This document shows, piece after piece, positions 44,888 to 55,980 of a stretch of 64,000 nt of DNA. Both the position numbers and the translations under genes were made by a program. The DNA comes from Elymus sibiricus (taxonomy: Eukaryota; Streptophyta; Magnoliopsida; Poales; Poaceae): contig CM077676.1 of the NCBI GenBank assembly GCA_039707655.1, forward strand, positions 241,818,866-241,882,865. The letters are read 5' to 3'. The notes beneath the pieces were generated by a model. That model did no database searches. It saw nothing but the letters and a program-made list of their open reading frames with translations, and had not been told where the DNA came from. Numbering within the stretch: position 1 is the stretch's first letter; the number at the start of each line of letters is the position of its first letter.

Positions 44888-45442
44888 GGCGGTACTACCG
44901 CCCCTACTACCGTGAAAACTACTGGCATCTTTTGACGCTAACCGGTAGTAGAGCGGTACTGAAGCGGTAGTACCGCTTGGAGCGGTAGTACCGCATGACA
45001 TCAGCGGTACTACCGTGCTGCCTGCGCGCAGAGTTTCGGGCTGACAGCCCATGTACCCCTTCGATCTATCTTAGGATATAAATACTCTTCCTTAGGGTTA
45101 GTTAGAGTTAGACCACGTTTAAGATAAACCCTAGTTCATGAGATTGCTTGTAAGCATTCATCTTGAATCCTCATCACCAATTCGTATCGATCTGGTGATT
45201 ATATACTGCAAGTCAAGTGTGATCTGCTGTTCCATTGGGAATTAGTATATTGCAATTCTAACCGTTCGTGGTCGACGGCTGCGTGCGCAAGTGTGTGACG
45301 TTGTGAATATCCAAAGGGTTGAGACCTTTTGCATTGGCATCAGGGATCAAGCGAGGGAGAGTTCATCGGCGACATACAAGTTATCCTACACCATCATCAT
45401 CACCACCGCCGCTTACTGAGAAGATCGGGACACCCCATATCA
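44578..45442 (+). repeat. 3' LTR of the young non-autonomous element
   Basis: Nearly identical to 40925-41788. It includes the last part of the long ORF. Confidence 0.92.
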
Positions 45443-46223
45443 CCCATTGTCACCGCGGGTATCCACATGCAAGGCATACATCAAGTGCTCTCAAATCGAA
45501 AATATTGAATCCGATAACAATGAAACCTCAAAGGGAAAGACTCAATTCATCACAACAAGATAGAGAGGGAAGAACTCCATATGATCCAACTATATTAACA
45601 AAGCTCGCGGTACATCAAGATCGTGCCAAATCAAGAACACGAGAGAGAGCGAGAGATCAAACACATAGCTACTGGTACATACCCTCAGCCCCGAGGGTGA
45701 ACTACTCCCTACTCGCCATGGAGACCGCCGGGATGATGAAGATGGCCTCCGGTGATGATTTCCCCCTCCGGCAGGGTGCCGGAGCAGGGCTCTGGATGAG
45801 ATCACTTCGGAACAGAGGCTTGCGGCGGCAGCGTGGGAGTTCTAGGTTTCTTTCTGGTGGTTTCTGGATTTATAGGATTTTTCAGCGTTGGAATCACGCC
45901 AGGGAGAGTCCTAAGGGTCCCACAAGCTTAGAGGGCGCCCTAGGGGGTCGCTCCCCAGGCTTGTGGCTCCCCTGGCCACCCTCTGGTCCACCTCCGGCAC
46001 TTCGTGGGTCTCTTTTGGTCCATAAAAAATCACCGTAAATTTTTAGCCCAATCCGAGAACTTTTATTTCTGCACAAAAATAACACCATGGTAGTTCTGCT
46101 GAAAACAACGTCAGTCCAGGTTAGTTTCATTCAAATCATATAAAAGTGCACCAAAACCATTTAAAATTGTTGTAAACATGGCATGAATACTTCATAAATT
46201 ATAGATACGTTGGAGACGTATCA

Positions 46224-49200
46224 GCATCCCCAAGCTTAATTCCTGCTCGTCCTCGAGTAGGTAAATGATAAAAGAAATAATTTATGAAGTGTGAATGCTA
46301 GCATAGTGTATAAGTTTGATCAATGATAATTTCAATCACTTTTCCTAGCATCATAAACAACAACTTTTTCTCATAAAACTCATCATAATAAAGTAGCAAT
46401 CAATTCACATGTTATGGTTCAAACAATGCATTCTTGAAACTTAACAACTTATGTTCTTAGTCACGAAACAATTATAATTCAACTTATTTTCAACAAAGTT
46501 TAAGTAAGAGCTCCACATACTCAATTATCATGTAGTCTTCTATGATTGCTAGTACTCAAAGCATATTTTTAGAACAAATAGTATCCATCGAACACAGAGA
46601 AAGATAGGGGCTTAATGTTTCGCCTCCCAACTCATTTATCATAGAGATAATTGTCATCAATAATAATTCATGATCAAATATATTTGACAGGATATATGTG
46701 CCTGGATCTATCCCCACCACATGATGCTTGCAAAGTAGAGTATAAATGAGGTTGGAATAAGAAGTTGACTCAACAAAAATAAAATTGACAGAAAAAGTAA
46801 AAGATATGCCCTTCGCAGAGGGAAGCAGGGATTTGCTTATGTGCCAGAGCTCATTGCTTAAAATAGAGATAATTTCATTTGAGAGGTGTACTTTTCCTGT
46901 CAATGTTACGACAAAGGATTTCAATATCTTCCATGCTAAACACATTATTGGCGGTTCCCATGCAGAAATGAAAAGTTTACTCCCCCTCAACCATACAAAC
47001 ACAAGCCATGGCTAGCCGAATTCACGGGTGCCCTCCAAACAATCAACTTTCCAGGGGGAGTTTGTTTTATTATATCTTTCTTAATTTTTTTTGTTTAACG
47101 GGACTGGGCATCCCAATTACTAGCCTCTCTCGTGCAAGGACAAGTGAATAAACACCCATCATGAGAATAACCCGCTTAACATGCTAGATATTGACTGCCC
47201 CGTCGCTCCATCAGCGGTACGGGCACACAAAACAAATGTTTATTTGAAGATTTAAGAGATGGCACATGCAAATTTACTTGGAACGGCAGGGTAATACCGC
47301 ATATAGGTAGATATGGTGGACACTCATGGAAGAAACTTGGCTCCAGGATTTTGGATGCACAAGCAGTATTCCCGCTTAGTACAGAAATTTTGGCTAGCAA
47401 AGATTATAAACAAGCACCACATGTTGGAGGATCCATAACAATATAACTTCTATGCAAATATACCCAAACATAACTCATTACGTTGTCTTCCTTGTCCAAC
47501 TTCAACTTATTTGATCAAGTTTAAAAATAATTAATGGGTATTCACAATCATAAAAAATGTCCAAGATAATGTATTTGTATGTGAATTTCTCTTCCTTATA
47601 CTAATCATTCATGAATTGCATGTATGACCAATGTTGTGATTGTCAAACTTCAATAGATTTTACTTTCTAAACCCAATGTGAAAATATTACTAAGCATATG
47701 GAACATGGATAATTTCAGATTTATGATATTCAATTCATTCAACAATTTACTCTTAGGATATAAGTGAAGCACAAGAGTGAATGAAAAACTACTCCAAAAG
47801 ATATAAGTGAAGATCAATGAGTAGTTAAACAATTAAGTAGCTATGTGAAGACTCTCTCCAAATAAAGATTTTAGATCCAAGGATTTTATTCATAAAACAA
47901 ACAAAACAAAACAAACACTCCAAGAATAGCACATATCATGTGAGCAAACAAAAAACTTAGGCTCAACCGAGACTAACCGATAGTTATTGATGAATAAAGG
48001 TGGGATGCCTACCGGGGCATCCCCAAGCTTAGATGCTTGAGACTTCTTGGAATGTTATCTTGGGGAGCCTTGGGCATCCCCAAGCTTGAGCTCTTGTGTC
48101 TCCTTAATTCCTCTCATATCACGGCTTCTCCTAAGTCTTAAAAACTTCATCCACACAAAACTCAACAAGAACTCGTGAGATAAGTTAGTATAAATCAACT
48201 CAAAACCTTAACATTCTCTACTGCAGCAAATCACTAAAATTATAATTAAACATTGCATACTAAATGCCTCTGCATATTTAATACTCCTATCCACAAATAG
48301 AAACATTAAACAAGCAAACATATGCAAACAATGCAACTATAACCGAAATTTGTCTAAACAGAACAGTCTGTAAAGGGGAAATAAAAATTCATACTTCCCT
48401 AAATCCAAAAATTCTGAAAAATTGCCAAGTGACGGAGAACTCATGCATTCTTACTGTGTAAAAATTGCAGATTTTTATCATGTTCTGGCTATTCACTAAT
48501 ATTCAGGACATAACAGAAAACTTTCTGTTTTCAAACAGCAATTCATAAACTTGCAAATTGAGCATGGTAAAGGCTATACTTGACATTTTATTAAAATAAA
48601 ACATAAAAAATGATTATTCAGAACAGCAAGAGAATACAAATAAAATAAAATGACGCTCCAAGCAAAACTCATATTATGTGACAAATAAAAAATATAGCTC
48701 CAAGTGAGGTTACCGATAATGTCGAAGACGAAAGAGGGGATGCCATCGGGGCATCCCCAAGCTTAGACGCTTGAGTCTTCCTTGAATATTACCTTCAGGT
48801 GCCTTGGGCATCCCCAAGCTTAGGATCTTTCCACTCCTTATTCTCCTTCTATCGTCATCTCACCCAAAACTTGAAAACTTCAATCACACAAAACTTAACG
48901 GAACTTCGTGAGATAGGTTAGTATGATAAAGATCAATCCATTCACTTTGGTACTGTCAAGAAAAGATTAATAATTGTTCTTACATAATACCTACTGTATT
49001 CTATCATTTCCATAATTTATATCTCACAATATAAGCTATGGAAACACTAAAACAAGCAAACTATGCAATAAAAACAGAATCTATCAAAAACAGAACAGCA
49101 TGTAGTGAGCGAATTAAAGAGTACACTTCCGTACCTCCAAAAATTCTGAAAAATAAGGAAAACATAAACAATTTGTATATAAGTACTGTGTAATAATTTC

Positions 49201-49468
49201 AGAATTTTCTCACGCTCCAGTACAAAATGTAAAATCGTACACTAGACGCTAAACTTTCTGTTTTTGCACAGAACCAAATAAACAAACATCTACATCAACC
49301 TAAAGGCTTTACTTGGTACTTTATTAAAAGAAAACATATAAAACATGATTAATACAGTATCTTAATCATGTGTACACACAAAAACAGTAAGGATAAATAT
49401 TGGGTTGTCTCCCAATAAGCTCTTTTCTTTAATGCCTATGTAGCTAGGCATGATGATTCTAGTGATGC
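46224..49468 (-). other. Non-coding interior of Sabrina-like element 2
   Basis: AT-rich with no long ORF. Contains the purine tract at the LTR edge (46224-46238) and four more copies of GCATCCCCAAGCTTA-type sequence at 48017, 48074, 48751 and 48808. The surrounding blocks (about 47890-48240 and 48640-48960) are related, pointing to an old internal duplication of about 730 bases. Homologous to 2106-4560 of element 1. Confidence 0.6.
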
Positions 49469-50449
49469 TCACATAAGAAAATAAATTGCAACATGCAAGG
49501 GAGCATCATGAATCATATGGAAAGCACACTTAAGCCTAACCCACTTCCTATGAATAGGAATTTTGTGAGCAAACAATTTATGGGAGCAAGAATCAACTGG
49601 CATAGGAAGGCAAAATAAGTATAACTTCAAAACTTTCAACACATAGAGAGGAAACTTGATATTATTGAGATATCTATAAACATATGTTCCTCTCTCATAA
49701 TAATTTTCAGTAGCATCATGAATGAATTCAACAATATAGCTATCACATAAAGCTTTCTTTTCATGATCCACATGCATAGAAATTTTATTACTCTCCACAT
49801 AAGCAAAATTATTCTCATCAATAATAGTGGGAGCAAATTCAACAAAGTAATTATCATGTGACACTTGATTTACATAATAAATTTGAGCATTAAAATCACG
49901 ATGACAAGTTTCATGGCTATCATTATTCTTTATAACATACATGTCATCACAATAATCATCATAGATAGCAAATTTGTTGTCATAATAAATTGAAACCTCT
50001 TCCGAAATAGTGGAATCATCACTAAATAAAGTTATGACCTCTCCAAACCCACTTTCATAATTATTGCAATAAGGTTCAACACCCTCCAAAATAGTGGGAT
50101 AATTAGTACCTAGAGTTGACACTCTTCCAAACCCACTTTCATCAATATAATCATCATAAATAGGAGGCATGCTTTCATCATAACAAATTTGCTCATCAAA
50201 AGTAGGGGGAATAAAAAGATCATCTTCATGAAACATAGCATCCCCAAGTTTATGGCTTTGCATATCATTAGCACCATGGATATTCATAGAAAGCATACTA
50301 ACAACATTGCAATCATGCTTATCATTCAAAGAACTCACATTAAATGTTTTATTAAATTCTTCTTCTACAATCTTAGCACAATTTTCCGATCCATCATTTT
50401 CAAGAAAGACTTCATAAAGATAAAGCATTTGATGCAACTTCAATACCAT
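49469..50449 (-). CDS. 326-residue ORF of Sabrina-like element 2, function unknown
   Basis: Open from ATG 50449, about 95 bases after the PBS, so it occupies the gag position. The middle is strongly acidic and tyrosine-rich with repeated phrases such as ESGFGRVSTLG and ESGFGEVITLF, and TILEGVEPY / TISEEVSIYY. The C-terminus is basic and hydrophobic (LNNIKFPLYVLKVLKLYLF). No zinc knuckle, protease or polymerase motif. It shows no obvious similarity to the ORF of element 1 despite related LTRs and interiors. It is intact in an element that is otherwise old, but I cannot say whether it is expressed. Confidence 0.6.
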   Translation of the reverse strand: MVLKLHQMLYLYEVFLENDGSENCAKIVEEEFNKTFNVSSLNDKHDCNVVSMLSMNIHGANDMQSHKLGDAMFHEDDLFIPPTFDEQICYDESMPPIYDDYIDESGFGRVSTLGTNYPTILEGVEPYCNNYESGFGEVITLFSDDSTISEEVSIYYDNKFAIYDDYCDDMYVIKNNDSHETCHRDFNAQIYYVNQVSHDNYFVEFAPTIIDENNFAYVESNKISMHVDHEKKALCDSYIVEFIHDATENYYERGTYVYRYLNNIKFPLYVLKVLKLYLFCLPMPVDSCSHKLFAHKIPIHRKWVRLKCAFHMIHDAPLHVAIYFLM

Positions 50450-50571
50450 TTTTTAGTTTTCTTTTATAAACCAAACTAGTAATAAAACAAGAAACTAAAA
50501 GATTCAATTGCAAGATCTAAAGATATACCTTCAAGCACTCACCTCCCCAGCAACAGCGCCAGAAAAGAGCT

Positions 50572-51634
50572 TGACGTCTACTACACAACTTTTATTCTTG
50601 TAGACTCCGTTGGTCCTCCAAGCGCAGAGTTTTGTAGGACAACAGCAAATTTCCCTCAAGTGGATGACCTAAGATTTATCAATCCGTGGGAGGTGTAGGA
50701 TGAAGATGGTCTCTCTCAAACAACCCTACAATCAAATACAAGCAATCTCTTGTGTCCCCAACACACCCAATACAATGGTAAATTGTATAGGTGCACTAGT
50801 TCAGCGAAGAGATGGTGATACAAGTGTAGTATGGATAGTAGATATAGGTTTTCGTAATCTGAAATATTAAAAACAGCAAGGTAGCAAGTAATAAAAGTGA
50901 GCAGAAATGATATTGCAATGCTTGGAAACAAGGCCTAGGGTTCATACTTTCACTAGCGCAATCTCTCAACAGTGATAACATAATTGAATCATATAACAAT
51001 CCCTCAACGTGCGACAAAGAATCACTCCAAAGTTCCTAGCAAATGGAGAACATAAGAAGAAATTGTTGTAGGTAGCAAAACCACCTCAAAGTTATCCTCT
51101 CCGATCAATCTATTGAGCCATCCCTATAAGTGTCACAAACAGCCCTAGAGTTCGTACTAAAATAACACCATATGATACGCATCAATTAACTCTAATGTCA
51201 CCTAGATACTCCAATGTCACCACAAGTATCCGTGAGTCAATTATTCGATATGCATCAAGCAATTTCAGATTCATAATATTCAATCCAACACAAAGAACTT
51301 CAAAGAGTACCCTAAAGTTTCTATCGGAGAAAGTAGGACAAAAACGTGCATCAACTCCTATGCCTAGATTACCCCAATGTCACCTCGGAAACCCACAAGT
51401 TGATTACCAAAACATACATCAAGTGACTCAATAGAATACCCCATTGTCACCGCGGGTATAAACATGCAAGACATACATCAAGTGTTCTCAAATCGAAAAT
51501 ATTCAATCCGATAACAATGAAACCTCAAAGGGAAAGACTCAATTCATCACAACAAGATAGAGAGGGAAGAACTCCATACGATCCAACTATATTAACAAAG
51601 CTCGCGGTACATCAAGATCGTGCCAAATCAAGAA

Positions 51635-51671
<37 letters not shown>

Positions 51672-52239
51672 AAACACATAGCTACTGGTACATACCCTCA
51701 GCCCCGAGGGTGAACTACTCCCTCCTCGTCATGGAGACCGCCGGGATGATGAAGATGGCCTCCGGTGATGATTCCCCCCTCCAGCAGGTTGCCGGAGTAG
51801 GGCTCCAGATGAGATCGCTTCGGAACAGAGGCTTGCGGCAGCGGCGTGGGAGTTATAGGTTTCTTTCTAGGGGTTTCTGGATTTATAGGATTTTTCAGTG
51901 TTGGAATCACGCCAGGGGGAGTCCCGAGGGTCCCACAAGCTTAGGGGGCGTGCCTTAGGGGGGGCGCGCCCCAAGCTTGTGTCTCCCCTGGCCACCCTCT
52001 GGTCCACCTCCGGCACTTCGTGGGTCTCTTTTGGTCCATAAAAAATCACCGTAAAATCTTAGCCCAATCCGAGAACTTTTATTTCTGCACAAAAATAACA
52101 CCACGGTAGTTCTACTGAAAATAGCATCAGTCCGGGTTAGTTTCATTCAAATCATATAAAAGTGCACCAAAACCATGTAAAATTGTTGTAAACATGGCAT
52201 GAATACTTCATAAATTATAGATACATTGGAGACGTATCA
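50572..52239 (-). repeat. 5' LTR of Sabrina-like element 2
   Basis: Minus strand TGATACGTCTCCAATG ... GTAGACGTCA, 1668 bases. Contains a (GA)n run at about 51639-51668 and the inverted repeat CACAAGCTT ... AAGCTTGTG (51933-51981). Confidence 0.85.
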
Positions 52240-53092
52240 AGCTGCAGGAGGAACAATCATGGGAAAACCCATAGAAGATGTCAAGAAACTACTAGATGAT
52301 ATGCAAGAGAACCATGCCCAATGACATGTTGAAAGATCCATCGCCAGGAGGGTGAATGCCATTGAAGAAAGTAACATGGAGTTGACAGCTAAGCTTGATG
52401 AACTTATCTCCGTAATGAAAGGTAAAGAAGAGCTAAACGTGAATGCCATCACTAATGAAGAAACTAGTGATGTGAATTTTATTGCTCGTAATAGCTACAA
52501 TCCTAATTGGAAAAATACTGGTTATGCTCCTAGACTCCCTTACCCTAGTAATGGAGGAGCATCCAACAATTTTAATGGAGCTAATGGTAGCAATAGAAAT
52601 ACTCTTGAAGAAACTCTTAAAAGTTTTATTGCTAGTCATACTGAGCAAAATGAAAACTTCAAGAATATCTTGAAGAACCATGATAACTTACTTGGTCAAT
52701 TGACCAGTAAGGTTGTTGGACTAACAAATGATGTGCAGATACTTGAAGGAATATCCAAGAATATGGAAGCACAAGTGGCTAAAATTGCAGAGAGCCAAAC
52801 ATTAATTCTAGCCAAGTTTGCAGGTAAACCGGAGCCTAACCCGGTTGAAGATGTTAAAATGATGAGAAGCAACGAAGAGAAGGTAGAAGTACTTAACACA
52901 AGCCATGTGCCAAAGTACAACTACACCATTGCTGACTTTGTAAAGATGATATCCATGAAGTATCCACTACCGTAGGTAACTGATAACAAAGCATATAATG
53001 TCTTTGTTAAACAAGTTGTAGCCAAGGTATGTGAACTTGATGATGAAAGGAAGAAACTCTAATGTAAGTTACCAGCTAGGCAAGAAGATGCT
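52240..53092 (+). pseudogene. Athila-like gag, C-terminal part
   Basis: Resumes after the nested element with AAGGTIMGKPIEDVKKLLDD, then a long polar segment with coiled-coil character (ELTAKLDELI; LGQLTSKVVGLTNDVQILEG; ISKNMEAQVAKIAESQ) and PEPNPVEDVKMM, all standard for Athila gag C-termini. In-frame stops at about 52323 (TGA), 52973 (TAG) and 53060 (TAA) kill it; the TAG and TAA could be CAG/CAA changes. Confidence 0.75.
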
Positions 53093-53557
53093 TTTGAACC
53101 TACAATAGAGGTTGAGATAGGATTGAATAAATTTAGTGCCTTATGTGATCTAGGGGATAGTGTTTCCACTATCCCTAAATCTGTTTATGATAGTCTCAAT
53201 CTAGGTCCTTATGCTACTACTGAGATTATATTGAATATGGCTAGTTCTACTTTTATTAGGGAAGTATGCATTAAGCATAGTGTTATAGTTCAAATTAATG
53301 ATTGCCCTGTCATGATTGATCTTGTGATAGTAGATATGCCTAAAGATCCAATTGCTCCTATAATTCTCGGTAGACCTTTTCTAAGGACTATCAAAGCTGT
53401 GATAAATGTGTTTGAGGGGAATGTAAGATTTGACTTACCAGTTAAAGATCCTTTTGTGAGACATTTCCCCAGGAAAAAGAAAATGAAGACTTACACAGGA
53501 GAAGGCATCATCGTGAATGCCCGAAGCTATGGTCTCGGTGTATTTGCACCACCTTGA
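53093..53557 (+). pseudogene. Athila-like retropepsin (protease) domain
   Basis: Open for about 155 codons. The active-site loop reads ALCDLGDSVSTIPKSVYDSL, where Athila proteases normally have DLGAS, so the A-to-D change may be inactivating. The flap and second strand include APIILGRPFLRTIKAVINV. The frame ends at a stop and no polymerase follows, so pol is deleted or never existed in this element. Followed by the conserved leader-like sequence GGGAGGCAACCCACG at about 53600. Confidence 0.75.
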
Positions 53558-53850
53558 TCACCACTACGGTCGAGCTAACCGACCGAAAACATGTGCTTCA
53601 TGGGAGGCAACCCACGCGAATAAAGTAGACAAGTAAGTTTTTATTTTTGTTTCAATAAAAGAGTGATTGAAGTTCTCTATGAAGAAGTGAGTTTGGAAGA
53701 GTTGACCTAATGAAGGCTTTTGCTATGTGCAAGTTGAAAAATATGTTGTATCGATGTTTGGATGCCTGGAAATATGTCTATGTATTGTCTTGGAACTAAC
53801 CCCGCAGGAGAACAAAGAAAAGGAAAAGTTTAGGAAGAAACAGATCAAAA

Positions 53851-54235
53851 GACGGCCTTTAAAATGACGGTGGCGGTCGTATGGCCTGCTGGAGGTTCCA
53901 ACGCAAAACAACCAGAGAAGTCAGAGTGAAAGACGGGGTTTCAAACGAGCGCAAGCACTCGTTTCGGCAGTCGTTCGAAACCTTTGCAGAAACACGAAGA
54001 AAGACCAGAGCATTTGACGGCGTCCCAAATGGGCGCACGCGCCCGTTCGAGCGGTCGTATGACACCATCGACCAGGTGAAGAAAATGATCAGGATGAAAG
54101 ATGGCGTTTCAAATGGACGCCGCCGCCTGTTTCAGTGGTCGTTTCATATATGCATAGACGCAGGTAAGTCATCAGGATGAAAGACGGCGTTCCATACGGG
54201 CGCCTGCGCCCGTATGAGCGGTCGTTTCGACCCCT
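53851..54235 (+). repeat. Five ~84-bp tandem repeats with a GC palindrome core
   Basis: Units start (GACGG/GATGG) at 53851, 53932, 54016, 54100 and 54183, spacing 81, 84, 84 and 83 bases. Units 2-5 read GAYGGSGTYYCAAA(C/T)GRGCGC..GCGCCYGTTTC in consensus, a short palindrome, and would encode repeats like KDGVSNER and FDGVPNGR in one frame. A sixth copy sits in the element's own LTR at about 38218. Confidence 0.7.
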
Positions 54236-54669
54236 GGCGGCTCCAATAAGCCCGAGGAAGAAGGTAAATCACCCCATATCTCTCTTTTCTTCTTCTTCTT
54301 CCTCCAAACCTCTCCAAACCCTAGCAAAACTTCGCCCGATCTCTCTACTCGCTCGATTTCAGTTCAAATCCTTCCGTGTGATCGATCTACGGTATGTTTC
54401 TCCTCCGATCCCCAATTTATTTTTCGTGAATCCATGTTCTACATGCCTAGCATTGCTATCACTAGGAGATGCATATTTTTGATCCAAATTTGAGTTTGGC
54501 TTGGATTCGTTGATGTTTTTAGAGGAGTATGATGTTGTGACTACCGTAGAATCAATATTGTTTAAATGTATTGGACTGCAAAATTGTTTTATAGATGTTT
54601 ACGAGGAGGTCCACTTGCGTTCGCGGTGCTTCGAGTTCATCCACTGCACCGCCACAATAAGTTTTAACC

Positions 54670-55348
54670 CAGGGGATCGTCTTCACCGACCGTGAAGCAA
54701 GGAAGAAATTCCAAAAGCTCAGAACAAGGAAGATCAAAGCAACCAAATGGGCTTGCGCGACCACACTTGCCAAGCTAGGTATTACTAATAATTTCAATTT
54801 GCTTTGTCATAATGCCGGGATGCATCATTTTGTTTATCAGGGATGTGAGACATATGAACGCTTGACGCTTGAGTTTCTTAGCACTCTTTCGCATAATGTT
54901 GGTTTGGTGCTAAATGCATATGAGAAGGAGAGGATCACTTTCCGTCTCTTGGACCAAGACTTCAACATCACTCTAGACGAGTGGTGTAACTACTTTGGCT
55001 TCACCAACAATGATGATGATCTTAGATATGTTTATGATTTCACTGACCCGCACCCAAGGCAATCCTTCAATTTGATGAGCACAAGTGGCTCAAGAGCTAG
55101 TTGCATTGAAAGTCCTGCTATAAGTTATCTCTATTATGTTATCACTAACTCGTTGCAGGCACGAGGAGAAGTTTCTAAGGTGAATGATGAGAACATGCTA
55201 GTTCTCGGGAAAGCAGCGAACCTTGACGTCAGTTATTCGCCCAATTTAGGGGCAATATTATTGCTACACCTCGCGCATCAAGCAAATCATGCACAAGGAG
55301 ATATCGTGTGTGTGGAGGAGTGATCACCATGTTGGCCAACTCACCTGG
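54670..55348 (+). pseudogene. Athila-like 3' ORF, first part (split by Tat element)
   Basis: The frame reads IVFTDREARKKFQKLRTRKI, then HHFVYQGCETYERLTLEFL, ITFRLLDQDFNITLDEWC and FGFTNND, matching the putative plant transposon/Athila ORF family carried downstream of pol; its function is not established. A GT-repeat slippage at about 55310 shifts the frame just before the insertion at 55349. It resumes at 61278. Confidence 0.7.
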
Positions 55349-55892
55349 TGTCGGGGATATAACCCCTAGATATAACCCACCCGTTTAGGGCTGGGTCATT
55401 ATACGGCGACTTAGATGAAGGCTTCTACAGGTGGGCCGCGGCGATCCAGAAGACCGGAGTCCAGAGGATAAGCCGCCCGGGGGAGGCCGGCTCACGGCCC
55501 AGAGCCTTTCCGTCTAAGGCGTCTAAAGAGTTTTCTTACTTGTGAAACAAGATGAGTAGGAATTAGAGTATGACACGGGTCGTCTCTTCGACTCAGACTC
55601 TGTTGTAAACCCAGGGCTTCAACCTATATATAAAGGGGAGCCCCTGGAGCGAAAGGACTAAGTTACAAGCTCTCGAGTACTAGGTTAGCCAAGTCGCACC
55701 CTTGTAATCGAGATCATCATCATCAATACAACCAAAGCAGGACGTAGGCTTTTACCTCCACCGTGAGGGGCCGAACTTGGGTAAACCCTTGTCTCTCGAT
55801 TCCGATCAACCCCGTTCGAGTTACCACCTAGCTGCGATGGCCTCACGACTAAGTCCTTTCACGAGGACATCTGCCGTGACAAAACCACGACA
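55349..55892 (+). repeat. 5' LTR of the Tat-lineage element
   Basis: TGTCGGGGATATAACCCC ... AACCACGACA, with a TATA box (CCTATATATAAAGG) at about 55622-55635 and the PBS beginning two bases after its end. Confidence 0.8.
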
Positions 55893-55980
55893 GTTGGCGC
55901 CCACCGTGGGGCTCTCGCTCGGTGGTGTTGAGTACTTGAAGGGAACTCCCGCAGGGATCGAGGGATACGCGATCGGCCGC

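Larger units (their letters stand above)
40925..45442 (+). mobile_element. Very young non-autonomous LTR retrotransposon nested in the LTR of element 2
   Basis: The LTRs are 40925-41788 (864 bases) and 44578-45442 (865 bases). The TSD CCCAT is at 40920-40924 and 45443-45447. A PBS TGGTATCAGA (iMet type) starts at about 41792 and a purine tract GAAGAAAGGGAGGA lies just before the 3' LTR. Comparing the LTRs by eye, I found one substitution (G41115 versus T44768) and one C insertion near 44862. The interior codes only for one 722-codon ORF without reverse transcriptase or integrase. It is plus strand, opposite to its host element. Confidence 0.92.
40052..52239 (-). mobile_element. Non-autonomous Sabrina-like LTR retrotransposon (element 2), nested in Athila-like gag
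   Basis: The LTRs are 40052-46223 (containing a nested 4.5-kb element; 1649 bases without it) and 50572-52239. The TSD AGCTG is at 40047-40051 and 52240-52244. The PBS on the minus strand (TGGCGCTGTTGCTGGGGAG, 50543-50561) puts the 5' LTR on the right. The interior has a 326-codon ORF in the gag position and long non-coding tracts with repeated GCATCCCCAAGCTTA motifs. No pol is seen. LTR copies differ at many more sites than those of element 1, so it is older. Confidence 0.85.

Noticed and set aside
49636..49857. 73-codon minus-strand ORF overlapping the 326-codon ORF
   Set aside because: An alternative frame of the longer ORF with no support of its own.
53881..54482. Two plus-strand ORFs of about 100 codons as an independent gene
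   Set aside because: They translate the 84-bp tandem repeats and flanking non-coding part of the Athila-like element.
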